NCBI GenBank assembly: GCA_049969475.1
Contig: JBMFOU010000015.1
Span: forward strand, 1 to 64,000
Length of the DNA: 64,000 nt
Direction of reading: 5' to 3'
Source: UBA2030 sp049969475
GTDB taxonomy: Bacteria > Bacteroidota > Bacteroidia > Bacteroidales > TTA-H9
Position numbers and translations under genes: made by a program. Every line of letters starts with the position of its first letter. The first letter of the stretch is position 1. Shown here one piece after another: positions 1 to 8,887 of the stretch. A model generated the notes under the pieces. It searched no databases. It was not told the origin of the DNA and saw only the letters and a list, made by a program, of their open reading frames with translations.

Positions 1-291
1 CTCAATAGCCCACAGTAATGAGCCCGGCGGAGGTGCCAGACGTTCGTGAGCGCTGAGCGTCTCATAAAAAATGTTGAAAATTTTATTGGAGACACTGATG
101 AGTTGCTCAGTTTTCACACCTTCAGCAATCAGCGTATCGAAAAGCAGAATGAAATCGGAGGGTATCACCTGGCTAATAAACTCCGGATGCCGAGCGATAA
201 ACTCCCGGGCATTTCCTTTGTTGATTAGCTCATACGAAAGTTCTCGTAGTTTATTGAGCCTAACCCATCGTGTTTGGGTGAATTCAGACAT
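1..291 (-). CDS. DUF438-type protein, N-terminal fragment (runs off left edge)
   Basis: An open frame reads leftward from an ATG at 291 to the window edge, giving 97 residues without a stop. The protein is helical and charged (starts MSEFTQTRWVRLNKL, ends near HERLAPPPGSLLWAIE). The pattern of two helices around a conserved IPSDFI... LIAEG core, ending in a Pro-Pro-Pro-Gly linker, resembles the N-terminal DUF438 domain. In that family it is usually followed by hemerythrin and PAS domains for oxygen or redox sensing; those parts would lie outside the window. The family call is by recognition only. Opposite-strand frames here lack any recognisable protein. Confidence 0.6.
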   Translation of the reverse strand, partial: MSEFTQTRWVRLNKLRELSYELINKGNAREFIARHPEFISQVIPSDFILLFDTLIAEGVKTEQLISVSNKIFNIFYETLSAHERLAPPPGSLLWAIE

Positions 292-360
292 AAGTTGGTA
301 GTAAAAACTAATGTGAACTAAAGGCAAAAACAAATATAACACAAAGAGGTTTGGCTGCAC

Positions 361-388
361 AAAGAAAAACCCGGTAAATATTTACCGG
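361..388 (-). terminator. Rho-independent terminator after the GH109 gene
   Basis: Positions 369-388 form a perfect 20-base palindrome (CCCGGTAAAT / ATTTACCGGG). On the minus strand it is followed by a T-rich run (complement of 361-368). It sits 27 bases past the stop of the minus-strand GH109 gene, so it fits an intrinsic terminator. Confidence 0.8.
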
Positions 389-414
389 GCCGTATAGTGA
401 GGTATAAAATGTTT

Positions 415-1800
415 TTAGATGGTAACGATTCCCAAGGGTGGAGTTTTTTCCCATTCACCCCGGGTAAAGTCAGGTACAGGCACGGGCTGCGAATTGTTTT
501 TTACGGAAATCTCTGACAATTCCCCGATTGCCGACCAGGTTGCCGCATCATACACAGTCTGGTCGAGGGGCAACCCGTTACGCAGGCAATAAATCAGGCG
601 ATAATCCATGATAAAGTCCATTCCGCCGTGCCCACCCACCTTGCGGGCTTTCTCCCCGATTTTTTCTACAAGGGGATGCTCATTCTCTTTCAATACCTTT
701 TCCATTTCCTCCTTTGAGAGCCATTCATGGGCATTGGGCTCGAAGGCAAGCCCTTCGACCGGCCATTTCTGGGCAATGCCGCGAGTCCCCGAGATCAAAT
801 GAATACGGCTATAGGGACGGGGACTGGTGGTATCGTGCTGAATCATAATGGTTTTACCATTAGCCGTGCGGATAAGGGTGGTATTCATGTCGCCCAGACG
901 ATAAGGTTGCTGGGCATAGGCACTATTGGAGCCGAATTTTTCCCTTGCATAGAGGCTCATACCAAACTGGTTGGTTGACATGCTGGTAAGATATTCCATG
1001 CGATCGCCCTGATTGATGCCCATAATTTGGGCAACGGGCCCCAGACCATGCGTGGGATAGGGATTGCCAGTGTGAAATTTGCTCCACTCGAGCCTCCACA
1101 TAGGATAATAACCGGTTTTCTCATCAAATTTGAGGAAGCGCAGATCGTGAATGTAGGCCCCCTCGGCATGAACAATTTCGCCCAATAGACCTTTGCGGGC
1201 CATGACCAAGGTAGCTAATTCGAAGAAATCGTAACAACAATTTTCAAGCATCATACAATGGCGGCGGGTTTCTTCGGAGGTATCCACCAGTTCCCAGCAT
1301 TCTTCCAGTGTGGTAGCGGCTGGCACTTCTATGGCGGTATGCTTGCCCTGCTTCATGGCATATACAGCCATGGGGGTGTGCCATTTCCAGGGAGTGCATA
1401 TGTAAACCAGGTCTACATCGTCGCGGTGGCACAATTGCATCCAGGCTTCTTCACTGCCAGCATATCCGGCGGCCTCTTCATTGCGCATTTTGCGAACTAT
1501 TTTTTGGGCTTCCTGCACCCGTTCGGCTAATAAATCGCAGACGGCTGTTATGCGGGTTCCTTCCACCTGCAACAGACGGGTTACCCCATCCATTCCCCGC
1601 ATGCCCAGTCCAATGATACCTATGCGCACGGTCTTGAGCGGCTCTGCAGAAAAGCCCATCATGGTTTTACCTCTGCGGGCGGGGGTCTGAGGTATCAGTG
1701 GGGCAGCACCTGCAACACCCGGAATTGCTCCTGCCAGCCCGGCCATAGCTGCTCCAGCCAGAGCTTTCTTTAAAAATTCTCTCCTCGTATTGTTTTCCAT
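415..1800 (-). CDS. Gfo/Idh/MocA oxidoreductase-fold glycoside hydrolase, GH109 family
   Basis: 461 residues. The N-terminus has a twin-arginine motif (TRREFLKK, residues 5-12) and an Ala/Gly-rich hydrophobic stretch ending near residue 33, so Tat export is likely. A Rossmann NAD-binding loop GIIGLGMRG lies at about 61-69, followed by CTPWKWH (135-141) and EVPAA (158-162). The GNPYPTHGLGPVA stretch near 246-258 is typical of GH109. Known GH109 members act as alpha-N-acetylgalactosaminidases through an NAD-dependent redox mechanism, releasing GalNAc from glycans. Substrate here is inferred from the family only. The gene stands alone with its own terminator. It lies on the same strand as, but about 7 kb from, the N-acetylhexosamine salvage genes at 8.9-17.3 kb. 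Confidence 0.88.
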   Translation of the reverse strand: MENNTRREFLKKALAGAAMAGLAGAIPGVAGAAPLIPQTPARRGKTMMGFSAEPLKTVRIGIIGLGMRGMDGVTRLLQVEGTRITAVCDLLAERVQEAQKIVRKMRNEEAAGYAGSEEAWMQLCHRDDVDLVYICTPWKWHTPMAVYAMKQGKHTAIEVPAATTLEECWELVDTSEETRRHCMMLENCCYDFFELATLVMARKGLLGEIVHAEGAYIHDLRFLKFDEKTGYYPMWRLEWSKFHTGNPYPTHGLGPVAQIMGINQGDRMEYLTSMSTNQFGMSLYAREKFGSNSAYAQQPYRLGDMNTTLIRTANGKTIMIQHDTTSPRPYSRIHLISGTRGIAQKWPVEGLAFEPNAHEWLSKEEMEKVLKENEHPLVEKIGEKARKVGGHGGMDFIMDYRLIYCLRNGLPLDQTVYDAATWSAIGELSEISVKNNSQPVPVPDFTRGEWEKTPPLGIVTI

Positions 1801-2003
1801 GGGTTTATAAATTGTGGTTTACGCAGTAAATATCCGATTTTTTTAAAACCCAAAGTGGATTTTGCTAAACTTTAAAAATTTTTTTATTAACCTACCCGCC
1901 CTGTTGAAATGACTTTATGCGAAGCAGCCTCAAGTAAGGCCACGACTCTTTGAATAAACATCTGATGCCTTTTTCCTGAAATGGCTGATAGAAGCGATAT
2001 CAG

Positions 2004-2011
2004 TATTTTTG
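2004..2011 (+). promoter_or_regulatory. Bacteroidota -7 promoter element for the ABC-F gene
   Basis: TATTTTTG matches the phylum consensus TAnnTTTG exactly and lies 25 bases upstream of the ATG at 2037. I saw no convincing TTG -33 box. Confidence 0.6.
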
Positions 2012-2036
2012 CAGATAAATTAGGAAAGGAATATGG

Positions 2037-3893
2037 ATGAATCTGCTGTCGGTTGAGGGATTAAGCAAATCGATAGGTGAAAAACTGCTATTTGATAACC
2101 TGACCTTCGGCATAAGCCAAGGGCAGAAAGTAGCTCTTATAGCCCGCAACGGAACGGGAAAGACTACCCTGCTCAACATTCTGGCGGGGCTCGATGGACC
2201 TGATAGTGGCCGAATTGTATTGAGGCAGGGTCTGCGTGTGGCCTATCTGAGGCAGGAACCTGTTTTCCCTCCGAATATTTCTCTGCTGGACGCCGTCCTT
2301 TCATCAGGCAATGGGAAAGCGCAACTTATTAAGGCATACGAACAAGCCCTGGTTCAGAGAAATCATGCAGAAGTTGAACGATTGATGCAATCCATGGAGG
2401 ATACGGAGGCCTGGGACTATGACGCCAGAATAAGAGAAATATTGGGTTTATTGGGCTTTCAAGATTTTCTGACTCCCGTAGGGGAACTCTCGGGTGGCCA
2501 GCGCAAAAAACTGGCGCTTGCAGTGATACTGCTCTCGGAAGCAGATTTGCTGATACTCGACGAGCCCACCAATCACCTGGATATAGCCATGACCGAATGG
2601 CTCGAACAATACCTGAGCCGCCAAAAGGTAAGCCTGCTCATGGTAAGTCACGACAGGTATTTTATCGATCGGGTTTGCAACGAGATTTTCGAACTCGAAG
2701 ACGGTAAGCTTTATCGGTATAAAGGAAACTACTCGTATTATCTCGAAAAAAAAGCCGAACGCGAAGAGGCTGAGGCTGCTGCCCTCGCGAGGGCACGCAG
2801 CAGATATCGCAGCGAACTGGAATGGATACGACGCATGCCCCAAGCCCGGGGAACCAAGCAAAAAGCCCGTATTCAGGCTTTTGAGCAACTCGAAGAAAAT
2901 GTCAAGCAATACCGACCTTCAGATTTACCGGTATTCCAGGCACAGCCCGGCCGCATGGGAAGCAAAATACTGGAGCTGAATTATGTATGTAAATCTTTTG
3001 ACGGCCGCGCCTATATAACCGACTTTAGTTACATTTTTAAGCGAGGAGAAAAAATAGGGCTGGCCGGCCCCAATGGCTCAGGAAAGACCACCCTGCTCAA
3101 CCTAATCATGGGTATTATTAAACCCGACAAAGGCTCCATTACGCGGGGCGAAACCATTCAGTTTGGTTATTTCAGGCAGGATGGCCTCTTGCCCGATACC
3201 GATAAGAGAGTCATTGAAATAGTGAAGGAGGTGGCTGAAGAAATAAAAACCACCGAAGGCAGCCTTAGTGCGGGTCAGTTTCTCAATTACTTTGGGTTTT
3301 CCTATTCCTCGCAATATGCCTGGTATTCCACTCTAAGTGGGGGCGAAAAGAGGAAGCTTTACCTGCTTATTACCCTGATGCGCAATCCCAATTTTCTCAT
3401 CCTCGACGAGCCCACCAACGACCTCGACATTTATACCTTACAGCGTTTGGAGGAATTTCTCCAGAATTACCAGGGTTGCGTGCTTGTGGTGTCGCACGAT
3501 CGCTTCTTTCTCGACCGGGTAATCGATCATCTTTTTGTTTTTGAGGGAAATGGAAAAATTGCCGACTATCCCGGTAATTATTCCGATTACTTACAAAGCC
3601 GCGCGGGTCGGGAAAAGAAAGAAAGTGTTCAGCCCAAAACCCCTAAATCTGAGCCCAGAGAAAAGAAATCAACCCAACGACTCAGCTACAAGGAACAAAA
3701 AGAGCTCGAGAGCCTTGAGGCAGAGATTGCAGAACTGGAGCATGAAAAGGAACAGATCATGCAACAAATGGCAGAGGCCGCTGAACATCATGAACATTTG
3801 CGAAGCCTGGGGGAAAGTTTTTCGGCCATCGATCGGCTCATTGAAGAAAAAACCCTGCGCTGGCTCGAACTGGCAGAGAAGGCTGGAAACTAA
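2037..3893 (+). CDS. uup: ABC-F family ATPase (Uup type)
   Basis: 618 residues with two ABC cassettes and no membrane segment. Cassette one has Walker A ARNGTGKTT (about 36-44), signature LSGGQ and Walker B LLILDEPTNHLD. Cassette two has GPNGSGKTT, LSGGEKRK and LILDEPTNDLD. A charged coiled-coil tail follows (about 530-618), the arrangement of Uup. ABC-F proteins bind the ribosome or branched nucleic acids rather than transporting substrates; Uup has been linked to ribosome function and to stability of repeats and transposons. AGGAAAGGA just upstream of the ATG could act as a ribosome site. The 3' end overlaps the convergent tsaC gene by four bases. Confidence 0.88.
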   Translation: MNLLSVEGLSKSIGEKLLFDNLTFGISQGQKVALIARNGTGKTTLLNILAGLDGPDSGRIVLRQGLRVAYLRQEPVFPPNISLLDAVLSSGNGKAQLIKAYEQALVQRNHAEVERLMQSMEDTEAWDYDARIREILGLLGFQDFLTPVGELSGGQRKKLALAVILLSEADLLILDEPTNHLDIAMTEWLEQYLSRQKVSLLMVSHDRYFIDRVCNEIFELEDGKLYRYKGNYSYYLEKKAEREEAEAAALARARSRYRSELEWIRRMPQARGTKQKARIQAFEQLEENVKQYRPSDLPVFQAQPGRMGSKILELNYVCKSFDGRAYITDFSYIFKRGEKIGLAGPNGSGKTTLLNLIMGIIKPDKGSITRGETIQFGYFRQDGLLPDTDKRVIEIVKEVAEEIKTTEGSLSAGQFLNYFGFSYSSQYAWYSTLSGGEKRKLYLLITLMRNPNFLILDEPTNDLDIYTLQRLEEFLQNYQGCVLVVSHDRFFLDRVIDHLFVFEGNGKIADYPGNYSDYLQSRAGREKKESVQPKTPKSEPREKKSTQRLSYKEQKELESLEAEIAELEHEKEQIMQQMAEAAEHHEHLRSLGESFSAIDRLIEEKTLRWLELAEKAGN

Positions 3894-4483
3894 TCGCGTA
3901 GAACTTCAAAATCTCCTGAGGGTAAAATTTTGATCAGGGTGGAGGGTGTGGGTTTGTGCAGCCGATCGCGGTCGGTCATAGCTATGTAATCAACCTTCGA
4001 CTTTATCTCTTCAGTAATAGCACTATATGTGGGTGCAGGCGGAAAGCCGCTGATATTGGCCGAGGTACTGATCAGAGGTACGCCTGTTGCCCGAATCACT
4101 TCCTCACAGAAGGGATGCTTTACCACCCGGATAGCAATCGTCTTATCTTCAGCTATAAGGATGGTAGGCAGGTTGCGAGCCTGCGGATAAACGATGGTGA
4201 GCGGCTTGTGGTACGATTCCATCAAATCAATAGCCACCTGTGGGACATCGGCTACATACTTTTTAAGCATCTCTAGTGAATCAACCAGAATAATAAAGCT
4301 TTTCTTTTCGTATCGCTGCTTGATTTGATAGATACGGCTGATGGCAGTCGGTTGATTAGCCATGCAGCCCAACCCCCAGATGGTATCGGTGGGATAAAGG
4401 ATCACCCCTCCCTTTTTAAGGGTTTCAACAGCCAGGCGTATGTCATCATAAAAGAAAGGTGTGGAAGTTATGTCAGTAGACAT
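3890..4483 (-). CDS. tsaC: L-threonylcarbamoyladenylate synthase (Sua5/YciO/YrdC family)
   Basis: 197 residues, the length of the single-domain YrdC fold. Diagnostic stretches are GGVILYPTDTIWGLGC near the N-terminus, the basic substrate pocket (IKQRYEKKSF), KPLTIVYP and the ISTSANISG motif. The enzyme makes threonylcarbamoyl-AMP from threonine, bicarbonate and ATP, the first step of tRNA t6A37 modification in the cytoplasm. Its start overlaps the end of the upstream glycosyltransferase by 16 bases, so the two are probably co-transcribed. YciO paralogues share the fold, so TsaC versus YciO is not fully settled from sequence alone. Confidence 0.85.
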   Translation of the reverse strand: MSTDITSTPFFYDDIRLAVETLKKGGVILYPTDTIWGLGCMANQPTAISRIYQIKQRYEKKSFIILVDSLEMLKKYVADVPQVAIDLMESYHKPLTIVYPQARNLPTILIAEDKTIAIRVVKHPFCEEVIRATGVPLISTSANISGFPPAPTYSAITEEIKSKVDYIAMTDRDRLHKPTPSTLIKILPSGDFEVLRD

Positions 4484-5454
4484 GGGTTGAGTTGTTTAAC
4501 ATCAATGGTTAAAGCACATTTAAAGTGACCTTTGGGACAGGATTTATGTCCATGAACCCCGCAAGGGCGACAGCTTAGCTGCTCCTGGGTTTCGATCACA
4601 AACGACTTCTCCGAAAGAGGCCCAAAGCCGAACGAAGGAACTGTGCTACAAAAAACGGCAGCCACTGGGGCATTCATGGCCGAGGCGAGGTGCATGGGGG
4701 CCGAATCATTTACATAGTTCATCATCGCATCTCTCATTAACGCAGCAGACTCCAAAAAGTTTAGCTTTCCAGCCAGATTCAGCACGTAAGAATTGCCTGA
4801 AGCCTGTCGGATTCGCTCGCAAAGTGATACGTCTGCTGCACTGCCTAACAAAATAATTGAGAGACCAGACGGAACGTTGCGAATGAACTCCACCCATTTT
4901 TCTTCAGGATATTGTTTGGTAAACCAGAGTGAAGCAGGTGAAATAGTGATATAGGCACGGGTCTTAAACTGACTTACTCGGGCGAAATGGGTGGGAGAAG
5001 GATATAGCCTTGGCTTGAAATTATTTTCGAGTCCGGCAAAAGATGTAAGCCTAAGATTTCTGTGAATTTCATGTGTGCCATCGAATGTATGGGAATAACG
5101 GTGTGTAAAAAACAAAGCCAGGGGATTGGACCTAAAACCAGCCCGAATACGGGCACCCGAGAAAGCCACCAACAAGCCGGTAGAGGCAAATCGTTGACAA
5201 TTGATTACAACATCGTACTTCTCTTTTCGAATGTCTCCAATCAATCTCAGTAGATTACGCCATTTATTTCGGTTTTTCTCCCAAATCCAGACCTCATGCA
5301 GAAAAGGATGGGGCTGAAAGAGTGCTTCGTTGCCCTTCTTAACCAGTACATCGATGGCAGCTTCGGGCCACACCTGATGCAATTTTTCAAGAATGGGTGT
5401 CATAAGAATGACATCACCCGCCGAAGCGGTCTGTATCACCAGAATTTTCTTCAT
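4468..5454 (-). CDS. Glycosyltransferase family 9 (LPS heptosyltransferase-like)
   Basis: 328 residues. It opens with MKKILVIQTASAGDVILMTP, the GT9 nucleotide-sugar fold entry, then a second Rossmann-like half with YVNDSAPMHLASAMNAPVAAVF, a stretch typical of ADP-heptose:LPS heptosyltransferases. C-terminal cysteines occur in a CRPCGVHGHKSCPKGHFKC cluster, seen in several GT9 proteins. It probably adds a heptose or related sugar to lipooligosaccharide at the inner membrane face. The precise donor and acceptor cannot be read here. It lies 10 bases after dapD and overlaps tsaC, suggesting a dapD-GT9-tsaC operon. Confidence 0.8.
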   Translation of the reverse strand: MKKILVIQTASAGDVILMTPILEKLHQVWPEAAIDVLVKKGNEALFQPHPFLHEVWIWEKNRNKWRNLLRLIGDIRKEKYDVVINCQRFASTGLLVAFSGARIRAGFRSNPLALFFTHRYSHTFDGTHEIHRNLRLTSFAGLENNFKPRLYPSPTHFARVSQFKTRAYITISPASLWFTKQYPEEKWVEFIRNVPSGLSIILLGSAADVSLCERIRQASGNSYVLNLAGKLNFLESAALMRDAMMNYVNDSAPMHLASAMNAPVAAVFCSTVPSFGFGPLSEKSFVIETQEQLSCRPCGVHGHKSCPKGHFKCALTIDVKQLNPCLLT

Positions 5455-5464
5455 TCAACGCTAT

Positions 5465-6280
5465 TTAAACTGCAACATCGAAATCACGCAGGGCTTCATT
5501 CAATGAAGTTTTCAGGTCGGTGGAAGCACTGCGTTGACCGATGATTAAAGCACAGGGCACGTGATACATTCCTGCCGGAAACTCTTTGTGGTATGATCCC
5601 GGAATAACCACGGAGCGAGGGGGAACATAACCTCTATAAGTCACTGGATGGGTTCCTGTTACATCAATAATGCGTGTGGAGCCGGTGATAACAACATTGG
5701 CACCGACAACGGCCTCACGACCTATGCGAGCTCCCTCCACGATAATACTGCGTGACCCAATAAAACAACCATCTTCCACAATAACGGGGCTGGCCTGCAC
5801 AGGCTCAAGCACGCCTCCAATGCCCACCCCTCCGCTCAGATGCACATTTTTCCCTATCTGCGCACAACTGCCTACCGTAGCCCAAGTATCCACCATGGTG
5901 CCTTCATCTACATAAGCCCCGATATTTACATAACTGGGCATTAGCACCACACCGGGAGCTAAATAGGCACCGTAACGCGCCACCGCATGAGGAACCACTC
6001 TCACGCCTAACTCTTTATATCCTCGTTTTAATGGAATTTTATCATAAAATTCCAGCGGACCGGCTTCACTCACCTCCATGCCTGACCATGGGAAATAGAG
6101 TATCACCGCCTTTTTTACCCATTCATTTACTTTCCATCCTTCGCCAGCCGGCTCAGCCACCCGAATGCGCCCCTGGTCAAGCATTGCAATGACCCCCTCA
6201 ATAGCTTTACCTACTTGAGGGTCTTTTATCAATGACCGATCTTGCCAGGCCTTTTCAATGAATTCTTGTAAGGTTTCCAT
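5465..6280 (-). CDS. dapD: 2,3,4,5-tetrahydropyridine-2,6-dicarboxylate N-succinyltransferase
   Basis: 271 residues. The centre is a left-handed beta-helix of hexapeptide repeats (PSYVNIGAYVDEGTMVDTWA, then IGKNVHLSGGVGIGGVLEP and VIVEDGCFIGSRSIIVEGA). The DapD signature WATVGSCAQIGKNVHLSGG is clear. The cytosolic trimer succinylates tetrahydrodipicolinate in the succinylase branch of lysine and diaminopimelate synthesis. The ATG is supported by a perfect -7 element 15-22 bases upstream. It is the first gene of the minus-strand dapD-GT9-tsaC group. Confidence 0.95.
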   Translation of the reverse strand: METLQEFIEKAWQDRSLIKDPQVGKAIEGVIAMLDQGRIRVAEPAGEGWKVNEWVKKAVILYFPWSGMEVSEAGPLEFYDKIPLKRGYKELGVRVVPHAVARYGAYLAPGVVLMPSYVNIGAYVDEGTMVDTWATVGSCAQIGKNVHLSGGVGIGGVLEPVQASPVIVEDGCFIGSRSIIVEGARIGREAVVGANVVITGSTRIIDVTGTHPVTYRGYVPPRSVVIPGSYHKEFPAGMYHVPCALIIGQRSASTDLKTSLNEALRDFDVAV

Positions 6281-6294
6281 CCCGAAATTTTTGA

Positions 6295-6302
6295 CAAAAT
6301 TA
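6295..6302 (-). promoter_or_regulatory. -7 promoter element for dapD
   Basis: On the minus strand this reads TAATTTTG, a perfect TAnnTTTG match, 15 bases upstream of the dapD start. Confidence 0.65.
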
Positions 6303-6628
6303 AACCAACCAGTTCACTTAAAAGTAGCAGAACAGGTCAAGTATAAATTATTTCGACAATTGAAATAAAGAAAGAGTGAAATTTATCTGTGCAAAAACAG
6401 TAAAAGCAATAGTAAGACTGCAGGCATGACAAGAAATAAAGCCAAAACTGGCATACAACCCCGGGTTACCATTCTCCCAATTTTTTGCTGTCGTCCACTG
6501 CGAGTCAGGGGAATACCTGTTTTGCGCGAAATATTGTATTTCACTCGCGAAATACCTAAAAACCGATTCCATGAAAATCCACCGCGATTCATAAAAAGTA
6601 TTCTTTTTAAACCACCATAAAATTACAA
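6303..6628. other. Intergenic stretch with no recognised gene
   Basis: About 330 bases between the end of the GH5 gene and the dapD promoter. Short frames exist on both strands (up to 74 codons), but their translations are basic and unstructured with no family likeness. I see no convincing RNA gene or terminator. Confidence 0.5.
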
Positions 6629-8578
6629 TTAAAGAACCAATTTCCGTGTTACCATAATCCCTCCGAGGCTTATCCGCAAAAAATATGTGCCATGCGCAAG
6701 TAAATTAGCAGGTAAAGAAAAGGATTGCCCAAAAACTCCCTGGCTGATTTCACCATCATATAACCGAAATAGGGCCCTTCCTGTGACATCTAACAGCTGA
6801 ATGTTGGCCATGACGGGAGTGTGTACTGGAAACGACACTTGCAGGGATTGATCTTCTGAACGATAGAAAACTCTCAAGTCCTTAAAATCAGGCAGCTGAG
6901 CATCAAAGCCTGCTGTTCCTTTTACAATTTTCAGTTCATCGAAATAAAATTCTTTGCCATCGAGCGGGGCATGTTCGGCCACAAGGGCAAATCGGTCCAC
7001 TGCATGCCAATCGAATTTATTCTGGGGCGGAAACCAGGCATTATCCCAGGAACCCGCATCCACAAATTGATAGAGGGGAATACTTGCATGATGCCACTGC
7101 CCATCGAAGGGGGTCTGCGGAGAGGCCTTGAGGGTATAATCCATACGCCAGGGATGATCGGTGGGGTCGGTGGTTTTTGTGTCGAGAAAACGTAGAACGA
7201 TGGAGGCATCCGCAGAATTGCATTTATACCAGAAATCGAGCCTGCTGCCCCAGGCATATAGCAGGGAAAGGTCTTTGTTGAATGTAAAGTCGAAATCCAG
7301 CGCACCATATTGAGGGGTGTTGGCTAAATAGATGCAAAACTGCCCCTCGAAAGCGTGAACATCTCTCACATCGGCAATGCCTTCGGGGACTGATCCAAAG
7401 CGAACGCCTTCCCCGAAAAAATCATCATATAAAATAAAACCCAGGGTATCAGGCCTCATTAGATAGATTTGGTAAGGGGGAAGGGTAAAGTTGAGTGCTT
7501 GGCCAAGAGGTCGGTTCAGGTCGTACTCAAAAACCTCGTTGGAACCTTTATTAAATAAACCGAAACCGCCCTGATAATCCCACATAGTAAATGGAATCTG
7601 CAGACTCTGAAGGTATTGCGAAGTCTCCCGATACCAGTTAACCCGGTCTAATTCAGGAGACTGATTCATATATACCCCCATTTCTCCACAAAAAACCGGC
7701 ACCTGATGATTGGTAGCAAAGTCTTTCACCTGTTGCAGGGTATTCTGCAAATAAGCAAGGGTACCGGAGGTTTTGTAGCCGGTGGTAATTTCATATTCCA
7801 CCCAAGTGCCTTTCAGTTCTTGAGGACATGCTGGCATGCGGCTGGCATCGTAAGGCCAGGGAACAAGGGCCAGGGGCGCCAGCGAAGGGCTGGTCCAGGA
7901 AGCGCCCTGGTGGGTAAAAATGAAAGGCTCGTAAAAATGAAACGAATACAACAGGCGGGAGTAAGGCAAAGGAGGAAGATTAAGTAGTCCATACACTCCT
8001 CCCCAATCGGCACCGGTTACAACGAGCCAATGCGTTGTATCAATCTTTCGGAGGGTATCCACAATTTCCATCTGAATCTGATGCCACTGGGAAGCCGGAA
8101 AATCATGGGGTTCGTTCAAAATCTCAAAAACCACCGATTCGGGCGCATTTTTAAAGTAAGTAGCCATCTGTGGCCAAATTTTCAACAAAGGGTCACGTAC
8201 TGAGGGAGAATTGGCCGGGGCCAGCGTGTGGTTATCGATGATGAGGGTAAGTCCTAACTCATGCGTCCACTGGATGACCTGCGATAAATAATTGAAAAGA
8301 AGTGTGTCCACTCTATAATCCGGAGCTCCGCTGGTGAAATAATGCAAGTTGACCGGCAGGCGCACTACATCGCAGCCCAAACTTTTAATGTCTTCAAGGT
8401 CTTTGAAGGAATACTTTCCAAAGGGCAGAGAACGTATATGGGTAGCCTGATCGAACCACCCTGTAAGGTTTACACCGCGACTCATAGGAGGTTGAGCAGA
8501 GACGAGCATCAGCTTCAAGGTCCAGCCCCAAAAAAGAAAAAATGCCAAATAATTTCTTTTCATAACTTTTGCTATCAT
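6629..8578 (-). CDS. Secreted GH5-type glycanase with T9SS sorting tail
   Basis: 649 residues. Residues 10-29 form a signal peptide ending ...LVSAQ. Residues about 33-360 form a GH5 (cellulase A) barrel: RLPVNLHY, acid/base E156 in EILNEPHD, HFYEP (214-218) and nucleophile E299 in FCGEMGVY. Residues about 370-565 look like a beta-sandwich carbohydrate-binding module. The last 70 or so residues are a T9SS type A tail (LLDVTGRALFRL ... GTYFLRI ... TRKLVL). The enzyme should be exported across the inner membrane, then through T9SS to the cell surface, where it would cut beta-1,4-glucan or beta-mannan; GH5 specificity cannot be decided here. It is transcribed alone, and its promoter is not clear (TAATTTAG at 8582-8589 is a one-mismatch candidate). 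Confidence 0.88.
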   Translation of the reverse strand: MIAKVMKRNYLAFFLFWGWTLKLMLVSAQPPMSRGVNLTGWFDQATHIRSLPFGKYSFKDLEDIKSLGCDVVRLPVNLHYFTSGAPDYRVDTLLFNYLSQVIQWTHELGLTLIIDNHTLAPANSPSVRDPLLKIWPQMATYFKNAPESVVFEILNEPHDFPASQWHQIQMEIVDTLRKIDTTHWLVVTGADWGGVYGLLNLPPLPYSRLLYSFHFYEPFIFTHQGASWTSPSLAPLALVPWPYDASRMPACPQELKGTWVEYEITTGYKTSGTLAYLQNTLQQVKDFATNHQVPVFCGEMGVYMNQSPELDRVNWYRETSQYLQSLQIPFTMWDYQGGFGLFNKGSNEVFEYDLNRPLGQALNFTLPPYQIYLMRPDTLGFILYDDFFGEGVRFGSVPEGIADVRDVHAFEGQFCIYLANTPQYGALDFDFTFNKDLSLLYAWGSRLDFWYKCNSADASIVLRFLDTKTTDPTDHPWRMDYTLKASPQTPFDGQWHHASIPLYQFVDAGSWDNAWFPPQNKFDWHAVDRFALVAEHAPLDGKEFYFDELKIVKGTAGFDAQLPDFKDLRVFYRSEDQSLQVSFPVHTPVMANIQLLDVTGRALFRLYDGEISQGVFGQSFSLPANLLAHGTYFLRISLGGIMVTRKLVL

Positions 8579-8813
8579 GCAGCTAAATTACAAAGCATTC
8601 CATGGATGCTTATATGCCTTGCTAATAACTCAGCAAGCAATGGTGCGAATTTTATCTATATCCATTAAAAGACAACAAAGGCTTTCATAGAAGCAACATA
8701 AATAATTGAAAATATTCCCTATGCAATCGCAGTAATTCCCCCATTTGACTTTGAACCCACGAAATCAGGAATAGTGATTTTTCTTTAGATAGATGATAAA
8801 AACCGCTGATTTA

Positions 8814-8865
8814 CAAAAAAGCCTGCAAAATCACCTCCCTCGGATTCGGAAGAGACGTTTGCAGG
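8814..8865 (-). terminator. Terminator-like hairpin after the sugar-salvage genes
   Basis: CCTGCAAA (8822-8829) pairs with TTTGCAGG (8858-8865) around a 28-base loop that holds its own small inverted repeat. On the minus strand it is followed by CTTTTTT. It lies just past the stop of the kinase at 8888. The rest of the roughly 310-base gap to the GH5 gene shows nothing recognisable. Confidence 0.6.
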
Positions 8866-8887
8866 TTGAAAGAATAATTCTAAGAAC

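Noticed and set aside
46..301. Short plus-strand frames at the left edge
   Set aside because: They lie antisense to the DUF438-like frame and show no family likeness.
6348..6620. Three overlapping short frames upstream of dapD
   Set aside because: Composition is unstructured and basic or Cys/Phe-rich; no motif or promoter supports them.
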